This document shows positions 47,075 to 57,348 of a stretch of 64,000 bases of DNA, piece after piece; position 1 is the stretch's first letter, and the number at the start of each line of letters is the position of its first letter. The notes under the pieces were generated by a model. The model searched no databases, was not told the origin of the DNA, and was given only the letters and a program-made list of their open reading frames with translations. The position numbers were made by a program, and so were the translations under genes. The stretch spans positions 232,902-296,901 of the forward strand of contig KL647319.1 of assembly GCA_000727475.1 (NCBI GenBank). The letters are read 5' to 3'. This DNA is from Sarcocystis neurona (lineage: Eukaryota; Apicomplexa; Conoidasida; Eucoccidiorida; Sarcocystidae).

Positions 47075-47229
47075 CTGCAGCAGGAAGACGTTGAAAAAAC
47101 AGCAACAAAAGAGAAAGTCCAAGAGACGGGAACGGACAGACGGAAGGATGAAAAAACGAGCTACTAACAAATTCTCTCTTAAGGGGGCTCAAAAGGAAGG
47201 AAGCAGAAAGTCCTGCCTGCTGCTGAGAC

Positions 47230-47331
47230 GTCGCCGCTGCTGCTCCTGCCTGGGTTGCTGCTGCTCTCTTCGTTTTACTAGCTCGTAGCCAAGACCCACA
47301 GACCCACCAAAAGCAGAGCAGCAGCGGAAAA
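47230..47331 (-). CDS. Candidate exon with degenerate P-loop of unit 2
   Basis: After GGCTGCTGCAG the frame reads VFRCCSAFGGSVGLGYELVK and RREQQQPRQEQQRR. Joined in phase to the previous exon it gives KPL-VFRCCSAFGGSVGLGYEL. This is where AK9 units place their nucleotide-binding loop (PPL..V..LGPP.SGKT..YEL). The Walker A glycine-lysine is absent. The end is uncertain: CGAC|GTCTCA keeps phase with the next exon, and CTA|GTAAAA at 47,279 is an alternative. Confidence 0.38.
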
Positions 47332-47439
47332 CTGCAGCAGCCTTGCTACTGCTGCCGCTGTTCCCGGTGCAGCTGTTGCTGCTGCATCCGTGCGACGCTC
47401 CCCAGCAGCAGCAGAGAAGAAAAAGCAGAACACAGTTCC

Positions 47440-47730
47440 CCCCGCTGCCGAGTAGCAGCAGCAGCAAAACGGGAAGCGGCCGGCAGCGTGATGAAGAGAC
47501 AGGAAGACAAAAGGAGGAAAAGAGAGAGAGCCGGAGAAGATAAACAGAGAAAAAGAAAGTCAAAAGGAAGGGCCAGAGAAAAGAAGAGAAAAAAGAGCCG
47601 GAGGAAGTTACAGAAGGACAGCAGGAGGACCACAGAAAGACAGAAAGAGAAGGCGGGATAGATGAAGAGAAAGAGAGGAAGAGAAAATCGAAGGAAGCCA
47701 CAGAGAAGGGAAGGAATTTCCCGGTTATAC
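47440..47730 (+). repeat. GA-rich tract
   Basis: AAGAGAGAGAGCCGGAG/AAAGAC steps on the plus strand; polypyrimidine on the sense strand. Confidence 0.7.
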
Positions 47731-47934
47731 AGCAGCCAAAGGTGACGTGTAAACCTCCGTACGTAAATGTGCAGAAAAAAGTAGACACGCGAAGATTTGG
47801 TGGTCTGCGTGAGGCAGGCGTAGCGGCTCTCTTTTTGATCGAGTGGACTTTCCTTCAAATGCCTGGTGCGTATCCTGGGAAAATGTCTACCTCTATATCT
47901 CTTAAACATCCTTTCCAGCCACAAAAATACTTTA

Positions 47935-49290
47935 TTCACGTATATTCATCTCTCTATTTATCCTCCACGTATGTCTCTATATGTTTATCTATTTCCAAAT
48001 ATAAATATATATGTATATATACGTCTCCCCGTATGTATCTACCCATGTGCGTCTATAACAATACACGCTTATATTTATCTCTGTACATATCCTCTACATA
48101 TCTCTTAATTTATCTATCTACTTCCATACATATATATATGCATATGTACATATATACGTATTTATACATATATACATCTTCTCCTATGTACGAGTATATA
48201 TATGTATAACCATCTATGTACATCTGTTACAATATACGTCGAAGTCTATCACTGTAGTTATCCTCCACATATTTGTTTATATATCTATCCCCCCAATATC
48301 TCTCTCTCTATATATATATATATATCCACATATGGATATATGTATATATATGTATATATATAACCATCTAGGTCTATAGGAATTCACAGCTATATTTACG
48401 AGTCTATTTATCCTCCTCCACATATATTCGTCTATCTATCTATTTCTATACTCACCTATCTGTATGAATGCCCAAATATATATACATATATTTGTGGCCA
48501 TCACTACGTATACTTATAGATGCATAGATACAGTTCTTCCTGAGCTTGGTTTGAAGGTATCTTTTTCTGTCTTTCTCTCTATCCACGAATATGTCTGAAT
48601 TCCCGTAGATCGGCCCCCACATATATATATATATATGTATCAATTTGTATATATGTGTACACATATCTAAATCTATCTATATATATATATGGCATATATC
48701 ACCATTTTCTCTATGGTTATTTGTGTACATATATGTCTGTCTATCAATATCAATACGCGTCCACCTATATCTCTACCCATCTGTATACCATCTGTATATC
48801 TATTCATTTGTATATCCTTCTATGTATATATCTATCCACATATATATACAGAGAGAGATCGAAGTCTGTCTCTGTGTTCCTTTATATATATATACATACA
48901 TATATATATGTGTATATCTTTATGTTTATCTATCTATCTGTATATATACACACAGATATATATTTACATTTGTCTTCCTCTCTACAAAAATAGCTACTTA
49001 CATACATATATATATATGTGTGTGTGTGTAGATGTTAGAGTAACTCTACACAGTGTCTATATATGTACCGGTTTATTTGTGAAGGTTTACACATGTATAC
49101 ATATAAACATTTATATATTGGTATGTCTCTCTATTCCCCTACAACTTCCATATACGTATCAACGCATATTTATTATCAAAGAGGCGTACATATATGTAGA
49201 GAGAGGTAGAGAAGACAGAGGAAATGCATGCATATATATATATGTAGATGTAGATATGTGTATGAGTCCATATTTGAACAAAGTGATGTG
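47935..49290. repeat. TATC/TATA satellite, 1.35 kb
   Basis: TTTATCCTCCACRTAT-like elements recur at about 47,954, 48,083, 48,258 and 48,407 among TATCTATC and (TA)n. Tyr/Ile-rich frames are artefacts. Confidence 0.85.
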
Positions 49291-49381
49291 TTCGGACGTT
49301 ATGGACTGACAAAGTAGAGCAGAGCTTTTTTTTTGTGAGGGGCTGTTGTGGAGCTGCGGTTCTACTGTCGAAGTTCTTCAC

Positions 49382-51385
49382 CTAGGGGCTTTCCTTGGCC
49401 GAGCGCATGCAGCTCTTCTTCGGTCAAGACGAAGTCTAGCATGCTGCTGCTTTTGTCTTCATAGTTTGCTGCTGCAGTTTTCTCTTCCTCTTCCCACGCT
49501 TCTTCGTCGCTGTCTTGCGGCGCTTCGGGAGGTTCCGGGGCCTCTGGCAAGTCCTCCTCTTTCTCTTCTTCCGAAGGTCCCTTCTTCGTCTTCTTGACTT
49601 CGTCTGCTGCTGCTGCTGCCCCTTCCGTCGTTCCGTCTGCTGCCGCCGCCTCCCCTGCTGCTGACTTCGAGGGCGGCGTCCTCTCGCTTTCTGCTGCTGC
49701 CGACGGAGGCGCTCCGCCGCTCAGTTCCTTCTCAACTTCCCCTGCGTTCTTTGCCTTCTCTTCTGCCTCGAAGAGTTCCTCCTCACTTATGGCAGCATAC
49801 TCTTCTTCGGTGAAGTCAAGAAACAGCAGCGCCGCAGCTTCTTCTTCCGGCAGCTCTTCTCCTGCTGCTGCTGCGGCGGCTTTTGCTGCTGCCGTGGCCC
49901 TCTGCTGCAGCAGCCTGCGCTTCCGCTCTCGCAGCTGCTGCAGTCGCCGACGTTCTCTCTCTTCCTTTCTTTGTCTCGAGGCCTGCAGCAGCCTTTCGTA
50001 GTCCTTCCTTTTCTTCTTGAACGTGTCCATCGCTTTCACGAAGGTCGCCTGTCTGGCCTTTCTCCGTCCTTCTCTGGCTGTGGAAGCTGCTTCGAGCCGC
50101 AGCAGCCGCACGCGCTGCTCCTCTGCCTCCTGCTTCGCCCGCTGCAGCTCCTGCTCCACGTCCACGAGCCTCAGCTGGTATGCTGCTGCCAGTAAATCAG
50201 CTTGCTTCTTCGCTTGCTGAATGTCTGCCGTTTCTGCAAAGGCGAGATTCAGTCGGCTGCTGCTTCTTACTCCTTCTTCTGCTGCTGCAACGTAGTTCCC
50301 TACCGTCGCTCGGGTCCGACGTTGCTGCCGTTCCTCCGCCTCTTCTTCTGCGTCTCTTCGTCGCAGCTGCTTCTCCGTCTCCGCCTCTTTTTCTCCCTCC
50401 GTCTCCCTCTCTTCTCTTCTCCTCTGATGCCGTCCCCTCTGCGGATCGACCTCTTCTTCTTGCTGCTCCTGTTGACCTTTCCTCTCACTTTTGGCACGCC
50501 TCTGGCCCCCGGCTTTTTCGCGGCAAGTTTTGAACTCTGGCAGCTGCGGCTCTCGGAAGAGATACTTCTTGGGGTCGTCGAGGAATTTCTTCATTTTCTC
50601 CCCCGTCTCCATCAAAAAAAGGCGTCCCGCGTAGTCCGCAGCAAAGGCCACGTCGCCTGCTACAACGCGGTCTTCTTCCAAAAGAGTCACCGGACAAAAC
50701 TGCTTCCACGCGGACCATATGCGCGTATATGCCACCTCTGCTGCTGTTCCTGCTGCCGCCGCTTCGTCCCTCCCTCCCAGCTCTTCGTCGCCCTGGGGAT
50801 CACTTCCTTCGTCCTCTGCTTCTGCTGCTGCATCCGCGTCTTCGTCCTCCTCTTCCTCTTCTTCTTCCTCTTCTTCGGTGCTCTCACCGCCACCCCACAG
50901 ACGCTCGGCGGCGCTTCTTCCTCTTCCTGCAGGAGCTTCCTCGTCGCTTCTTCTCGAGTGCATGCGCGACCCGCTGCTCCCTCCGTTTGCCTTTCTTCTT
51001 GCCGCTCCAACCGATCCCCTCTCTTCCTCCTCCTCCTCTCCGTCCTCTCCGGCTCTTCCTTTTCTCCTGCTTCTCCTTTTCCTTCCTGCTGCTCGACCTC
51101 GTCCTCTGGCGGGGCCGCCCTCTTCGTCGCTGCTGATATTCTCCTGCTGCTGCTGGGCAGCTTCTTCCTCTTCTTCTCGACGCGCCCTGGCAACCTGCTC
51201 CTCGAGGCCCCAGCGCAGCAGGTCGCCCAGCTCTACGTCCTCCGGCGGGGATCCGTCGGGGAACAAAGGCTGGGCCAGGGGAGCTGCTGCTTGCAGAAAT
51301 GCAGGAATGGCGGCTCGAGAAGCAGGAGGAATTTTGCTGATATTCGACGCCAGAATAGCCGTCATTGCCGTGGTTGAGGTCTCGC
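49382..51385 (-). CDS. AK9-like exon: unit 2 CPVTL lead module, coiled coil and acidic tail
   Basis: This 668-codon open exon starts after GTGGTGCTGCAG with ETSTTAMTAILASNISKIPP. After an acidic and basic low-complexity stretch (about residues 80-235) comes a conserved-looking module: WSAWKQFCPVTLLEEDRVVA, DVAFAADYAGRLFLM and KKFLDDPKKYLF. It closely follows the AK9 lead-module pattern CPV.L.....V.G...FA..Y.G..F.M.....(K)F...P..YL. A long Arg/Glu/Gln-rich region follows with heptad spacing (about residues 365-500, ADLLAAAYQLRLVDVEQELQ), so a coiled coil is likely. The tail is acidic and ends LHALGQGKPL at the donor CCTAG|GTGAAG. The P-loop expected next must lie in the following exons. Confidence 0.8.
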
Positions 51386-51389
51386 CTGC

Positions 51390-52150
51390 AGCACCACACA
51401 ACGCTCAGAATTTTGCAGAGATCGCGTGCGGACCAGGAGACAGCACGTCGCCGTCTGCAGGAGCAGCAGCAGCAGTGTGTGCTTTGTATGTGTTGGACGA
51501 GGCGTCGGCAGCAGTCTGCAATATAAAGAAGCCAAACTCGGCAGGGTCAAAGACGGGCACAAACGGGCCTTCCTTAAGGCCTCTCTGCAACTGCAGAGAA
51601 GATGCAGGAAGGAATGCTGCCCGCTGGCGAGGAAAAGAAGACGCGCAACCCTCCGGAAGACCGTGACGACGACTTCCCGCGTCCTACGGGGATTTGCATC
51701 CAGCTAATGAGAAGAGCAGGTGCAACAGCAGCAGCAGAAGCAACTGCGACAGCAGCAGGAATCCCGGCAGCAGCGGCACCACGAACACCACCAAGAGCAG
51801 CAGCCTCACACGTGCTGCTGCAGCTGACTGAGCAGCAGCAGCAGCAGCGCGCGTCACTTTGTAGCAGCAGTGGAGAGGCAGCAGCAGTGATACACCAGCA
51901 GCAACAACAGCAGCAGTAACAGCAACAGGATCAGCTTCAGCCAAACACGCACCCGCAACAGCGGCAGGACAGAAGAAAAGGGAGAAGAAGAAGACAACTT
52001 GGGTGGTCTCGGCGAAAAGCAGAGAAACGACAAAGATGGAGAACAGGAAGACGCAGAAGCATAGACGGAAAAAAAGGGAACAAGAAGAAAAAGGAGAGGA
52101 AAAAGAGGCGGCAAAAGTAACAGGAGAAGATAAGGGAGAAATTGTAGAGG
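51390..52150 (+). repeat. CAG-rich intron
   Basis: Unique to about 51,700, CAG/CAA at 51,725-51,930, then GAAGA-rich. Sense strand is CTG/TTC-rich. Confidence 0.8.
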
Positions 52151-52154
52151 TTAC

Positions 52155-52255
52155 CGTAGTAAAGTTTTAATCCTCTGATGCCTTGCCGAAGAAGTTCTGC
52201 GATCGCATCATTTGCGACGGCCCGCTGCTCACGGAGGTATCCCGGTGTAATAACA
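52155..52255 (-). CDS. AK9-like exon: VITPGYLREQRAV
   Basis: The exon reads VITPGYLREQRAVANDAIAE and LLRQGIRGLKLYY between the acceptor CTGTTTTGCAG and the donor TACG|GTAACC. AIAELLRQGIRG has the character of the adenylate kinase helix-turn before the NMP-binding region (xxxELLxxG). Its exit base G joins GC of the next exon to give Gly, so the frame runs straight into the large exon below. It is flanked by CAG-repeat introns of several hundred bases. Confidence 0.55.
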
Positions 52256-52259
52256 CTGC

Positions 52260-53685
52260 AAAACAGTCCTCCTTCTTCGGCCGCCTCTTTGTTTTCCCCT
52301 GCTCTTCCTGGAGGACTTGCTGGGCAGGCAAACACCGGCGGATAAAGTCTCCTCAGGGCCTGCGAAGAAAACAGCAAGCAACACGTACTGAAGTGAAGAG
52401 ACACTGGCGTGACAGAGAGACGTAGAAGAAGAAGAAGGGGACGGCGGCGAAGAAGAGAAAGAAAAGGAAGGACGATAAATGAGGGGGCTGATAGCAGAGG
52501 AGAAGTTGCTGTTGAGGTGGGATAGAAAGCAGAAGACGGCAGGTTACCAGGAAACGGGAAGAGAACAGCAGCTACGGAACCTGCTGCAGCAGAAGGCGAG
52601 AGAGCTAAGGCGGCAGCAGCGTCTGTCAAGTAGAGAGGAAACGACAGATGAATGACAGAAGAGTAAAAGTTATGCAGGCAGCAGTGGCCTCGAGCGAAAC
52701 AGGGGAAAGGACTGCGTCCCCGAAAGCAGACGAGGGAGCAGCAGTAGAGAGGCTGCAGCAGCGGAGACAGCAGCAGAAGCCGAGTAGCCGTCGCGGCAGT
52801 GCTACAAAGAGCAGCAGGAACAGCAGCAAGAGAGACAGCAGACAGCTGCCGCAGCAGGGGCCGCGAACGGCTGGAGAAAGTGGCAGCAACCACAGCAGCA
52901 GAGAGAGGAACCGCGGACAAAAGAGCAGCAGCAGCAGGGAGGGCAGCTGAAAAAGAGAATTTGGAGCCGCAGCCGCACCAAGAGACAAGAAGAAGAAGCA
53001 GCAGGAGCATCCGCAGACTCCCAGGGGGACACAGGAGTTTTCTACATGAGGGAAAAAGTGAATTTTTGAGGACAGTCGTGAAGCGTGAGAAACAGCAACT
53101 GCGCTGTACGTACACCCCATGTTCACAGGCTCGCAGGACGTCTATGCGTGCGCGCGTGTGAGACTCTCCTACGTGTGTACAACACAAGTTGGCATCTCCT
53201 AGCTCCACACATCCTTCTCTAAACAAATAGAGGGATTCAAAGACAGAGAGAAATATCAAGAGAGAAGATATATATATATGTGTACGTGTGCAGGTATGTG
53301 TATACATATACGCGTGCATGCGCTTATATATATAACCAGAGAAAAGCAGAGAGAAAATATATGTATATATACATGGATACACGTGCAGATAAGTGTATAT
53401 ATATATAGATGTATACGCGTACATGCGTTTGTATATATAATGAGAGAAAAGTAGAGAGAATGCACATGTGTATATATATGTGTTTACGCGTGCAGATATG
53501 TGTATACATATATGTTTATACGTGTGCATGCGTTTGTGTATATGGCGGCGCGCGATTTTTTCTTCCTCTGTATACGTGTGTGTATATGTGTGCTTGACGG
53601 CGTCTCTGCACGTGTATACTGCTGCCGCTATCCCGTGTAGTCCTCGCACACCTCCTTTTCTTCGGCATCTACGCTCCTGCGGCCT
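52260..53685. other. Intron with CAG block and TA satellite
   Basis: 52,570-52,960 CAG-rich; one palindrome at 53.1 kb; 53,265-53,560 TATATA/GCGTGCATGCG repeats in which ATATACGCGTGCATGCG(C/T)T recurs three times about 115 bases apart. No exon. Confidence 0.7.
53103..53116. repeat. Dispersed palindrome copy, GCTGTACGTACACC
   Basis: One mismatch from the consensus; intronic. Confidence 0.75.
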
Positions 53686-53689
53686 CCAC

Positions 53690-53784
53690 CTGCCTGCGTC
53701 TTTGCAGCAGATTTGTGTGAGTTTCAGCACGTCGGTGGGTTCTCGTTTTTCTCTGGCGAGGCAGCTGCCCACCAGCACCCGCCT
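53690..53784 (-). CDS. AK9-like exon: RRVLVGSCLAREK
   Basis: This 95-base island in TA-rich sequence reads RRVLVGSCLAREKREPTDVL and then KLTQICCKDAG. It starts after CCATCGGAG and ends at GGCAG|GTGGAGG. It leaves two bases, which the following exon completes to Ser (AG + T). The composition (low repeat, mixed hydrophobic and charged) is coding-like. No family motif is recognised in it alone; it is assigned by position and phase. Confidence 0.42.
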
Positions 53785-53959
53785 CTCCGATGGAGGGGAA
53801 CGCCACGTTTTATCTCCCGTTCATGTGTGTGTCTGTTCCTACGAGTGTGGCTCTGCATGCATCTCTATGAAGTGGCACACGTCTATCAATGGGTTTGCAG
53901 AAGGATTTGCGTGGGTACAGGATCTCTATACACATTTCCATAGCGAGCTAGAGAGACGA

Positions 53960-54540
53960 CTGCACGTGTATATTCTTCTCCTTTCCACATTGCCATCTGT
54001 TGCGCTAACCCTCTTGCAGCAAATCTTGACGTGCTTACGACTATATATACATATATATATATATATGTATGTGTACACGTAACTCTATGTACATATACAT
54101 ATATAGGTATAGATACGTAACTATATATATATGTATGTATATATGTGCGGATATACGTATTTTTTAATTTGTTGGTATATGCATGTGTACTCGTCTATAG
54201 TTAATATATGTTGCATGAAATCTTGACGTGGCTCTAAGTGTGTGTATATACATATGTATATGCACATACATTTGTATAGATATGCACATGTATACGTAGG
54301 TAGATAGATATATATGTATATATATGTGTATATGGACAATACTCCATTTGCTGGTATGAGTGCGTGTGTGTGTGTGTTCCTCTGTAGTAAATATATGCTG
54401 CAGCAAAACTTGGCCCTCTTTTGAGTATACGTAATCATACGTATATACGTATATGCATGTACAGGCACATATATATATGTAGACGGAGAGTTCCGCATAT
54501 GGTGGTATATTTGTGTGTGTAGATGGAGAGAAAATTTGCG
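53960..54540. repeat. TA microsatellite with degenerate tandem units
   Basis: TTG(T/C)TGGTAT(A/G)TGCRTGTGT and GTTAATATATGTTGCATGAAATCTTGACG-like elements recur at about 54,170 and 54,350 (around 180 bases apart). Confidence 0.75.
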
Positions 54541-54569
54541 AAAGGAAAGTGCAAAGGATTTGCTTTTGC

Positions 54570-54583
54570 TGTGTACGTACACC
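54570..54583. repeat. Dispersed palindrome copy at an exon donor
   Basis: TGTGTACGTACACC overlaps the 3' end of the exon 54,581-54,765 and provides its GT. A related GTGTCTAGACAC lies at 54,810. Confidence 0.75.
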
Positions 54584-54765
54584 GAGAAGATCTTCTGCCA
54601 CGTCCACGTCTTCGAGACTCATCAGCGGCTCCTCGTCGTCGGGCGAAGTTCCGCTTATCGAAGAATCTGCAGAATTCACCCTTTCACAAAAACCGGCAAA
54701 CTCTTCCAACGAAAGTGCCCCTCTCTTTTTCTCCCCTCTCTTCTTCTCCCCTCTCTTTTTCTCTC
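54581..54765 (-). CDS. AK9-like exon: EKKRG repeats and acidic segment
   Basis: The exon reads three GEKKR repeats, then ALSLEEFAGFCERVNSADSS and a segment ending in SLEDVDVAEDLLG. The acceptor is TGTGTCTACAG. The donor lies inside a copy of the dispersed palindrome (GGT|GTACGTACAC), so here the palindrome itself appears to supply the 5' splice site. Phase 0 out matches the next exon. An alternative donor one or more bases away inside the same palindrome is possible. Function unknown beyond being a linker in unit 1. Confidence 0.5.
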
Positions 54766-54879
54766 CTGTAGACACACACGTGTCTCTACCACCCACCCAC
54801 CGCGGCCGAAGTGTCTAGACACCTCCCCCCCCGTCCTCCGAACATGTAGCCGCAGATCCACAAACGCTTGTGCGTCTAC

Positions 54880-56060
54880 GTACGAACTGAATATACATAT
54901 ATATATGTGTGTGTGTATAGATATGCAAAATATGTCAATATAGGGACATTCAATTGACCATATGTATAGATATGTATATATGTCTACGTGTGTGGGTGAT
55001 GAGCGATCTTCTTTTCTACGTAGATGTTTCTTGCTGACAACGGGTGTGAATGGAAACATTTATACATACGTGTTCACATATATGTATATGTTCTATCTAT
55101 ACATATGGATGTGAGGATATATATATAGGGTAGGTATGTATGTATGTATTTGCGGTGGCACTTTTGTATGCGGCTGCTTCTTGTAGGCCAAGAAATGTTT
55201 GAAGAGGGACACGCACACAGACCGGCTCTGCTTTTTCCTCCTTGCGTACAAGGGAAGAAAACCAAACTCTCCCGATATACACACATGTGTGTTTCTACAA
55301 ATAAATACACATACACGTAGAAACATATATATGTGGAGGAGGTTTCTGGTTGTAAACATTCACACAAGTGGGTGGGGGAGAGAATATAGCAGCGCTGAAG
55401 GAAATACTCTTCTGTCAGCGAGGAACCGCAGCAGCATTGAAACATATATATATAGATAGAGAGATAGAGAGATAGATAGATATGTTCTGTCTCCATATGA
55501 ATATAGAGATATATGTATATATACATATATGTGTATATGTGTACCTACATACAAGTGTATGTGTGTGTGTGTGTAGATGTGTAGGCCTGGAGGAGTTTAT
55601 ATATATATATATATATATATATGTGTATGTACGTATATGTATGAAAATGGATACGGTTGAAGAAAGAGAGAGGGAGAGACAAAGAGAAGACGATATACAT
55701 GAATATGTGTATGTGTCTGTGTGTATGTGTATATGAACACTTCTGTGGAAATATGAATTTTTGTATATTGCCCCATATATTTAGAGAGATGGATAACTTA
55801 TATTTGATCTCGATATACATACCTTTATGTATAGACAAATATACACACATACATACATATATGTATGGATATGTATGTATGTATATATGTACGTACAGAC
55901 ATATATACATATGTATATATATATATATATGTATAGATATATATATATATATGCGTATACATATATACATATGTATATATATATATGAATAGCAGTATAT
56001 ACATGTGTATGTATATATGTGTATTCTCTGTGTACATATATGTGTGTCTATGTATGTTGG
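54880..56060. repeat. TA/TATG satellite, 1.2 kb
   Basis: (TA)n, GATAGA and CATACATA tracts; both strands open with Tyr/Ile-rich frames. No gene seen. Confidence 0.9.
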
Positions 56061-56078
56061 ACTGTTCTCCCCATGGAC

Positions 56079-56096
56079 TTGCATGCGCGCATGCAA
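56079..56096. promoter_or_regulatory. Perfect 18-base palindrome TTGCATGCGCGCATGCAA
   Basis: Two inverted TGCATGC cores overlap in a perfect palindrome. TGCATGC-type sites are known ApiAP2 transcription-factor targets and promoter elements in apicomplexans. Here it lies inside an intron, so function is unproven. Confidence 0.5.
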
Positions 56097-56288
56097 TTGC
56101 GTGCGCAGAGAGGAAGAGAGGGAAGAAGAGTGGGTTGGAGAAGGAGAGATAGAGATAGAAAAAGAATAAAAAGAAGCCGATAAAGAAAAGGAAGTCCTTT
56201 TCGGAAAGGGAACAGGAGAAGACGAAGAGGAGGGTGAAGGAAATAAAGTGGGACGAAGAAAGAAGAACAAAAGGCAACCCTTCCCTAC

Positions 56289-56320
56289 CACTTCTTTTGA
56301 GCTTCGGCGGCCCTGCGATG
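56289..56320 (-). CDS. AK9-like 32-base micro-exon
   Basis: Bases 56,320-56,289 read IAGPPKLKRS between the acceptor TTTTTCAAAACAAAGCAG and the donor AAGTG|GTAGGG. Entry needs two carried bases and exit leaves one, which fits both the preceding exon (phase 2) and the next one (starting GA GAG). The spliced product would run LVAKSIG-IAGPPKLKRSG-EKKRG. The GPP followed by basic residues recalls a nucleotide-binding loop but lacks GK(S/T). The call rests on splice signals, phase and protein-like content only. Confidence 0.45.
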
Positions 56321-56384
56321 CTGCTTTGTTTTGAAAAAGCAGCAGAGGAAGTCGAACGGAGCATCAGCAGCGGCCCTCCGTTTT

Positions 56385-57310
56385 CCGCGTCCACCCTGCG
56401 ACACAACAAGTAGCAGCAGCAGCAACACACACGCGGCAGCATCAGCAGCAGCAAGCAGCAGCACGAAAAAGCAGCAGCAGCCAGCTGGACCGAGATGCAG
56501 CCCCAGTAGCAGCAGAGGCAGGAAGAAACAGAAGCAGCAACAAGGAGCAGCGCAAGGAAACAGCAGAAGCAGCAGCAGGGAAGAGCAGCACCAGCATGAA
56601 GCAGCGCCTGGAAGAAGCAGCAGCAGTAGAAGGAAGCAGCAGCAGCAGGAAGAAGCAGCAGCAGGCAGCAGCAAGACGGAACGGAGGAGACTAATGACGC
56701 CGAAGCGGTGGCAGCAAAAGGAGCCGCAGGGAGTCGACGACACACAGGTGCAGCAGCGGCAGCAGGGAAAACAGCAAGGAGTGGGAGCTGAAGAAGCAGC
56801 AGCAACAGGAGAGAACCGAAGAAACGCGAGAGGAGGCGAAGCCCAAGAGGTATGAACAGCAACAGCAGAGCAGCAGCAACAGCACCACCAGCAGCAAGAG
56901 CAACAGTAACAGCAACACGAGCAGCACCAGCAACACGAGCGGCAAGAGCAACAGCAGCAACAGCAACAACACAGCAAAGCTAGTACAATGACACCAACAG
57001 CGAAACCCGGAACAGCAAGTCCAGCAACAGCAAGAGCAGCAGAAGAGACAACAGGAGGAACAGGAGTCACGGCAACAGCAGCAACAGCAGCAGCAAGTCC
57101 ATTAACAGCAAGAGCAAGCGCAAGAGCAGTAGCAACCGCAAGAGTAGCAGCAGCAGCACCAACGGCATCAGCAAGAGCAACAGCAACAGCGGCATCAGCA
57201 ACAGCGACAGCAGCACGAGCAGCAGCAGCAGCAGCACGAGTAGCAACAGCAGCACGAGTAGCAGCAGCTGCAGCAAGAGCGACACGAGCAGCAGCAGGAA
57301 CAGCAGCAAG
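56385..57310 (+). repeat. CAG repeat block
   Basis: Over 900 bases of CAG/GCA/ACA triplets on the plus strand, CTG on the sense strand, immediately upstream of the micro-exon acceptor. Confidence 0.93.
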
Positions 57311-57348
57311 TCGGGAGTTTTTTTCTTTGTGTTCGGCTGCAGCCGTAC

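Noticed and set aside
50202..51666. Plus-strand frames of 391 and 315 residues
   Set aside because: Antisense shadows of the CPVTL exon; composition is Ser/Leu/Phe from reversed Glu/Arg codons.
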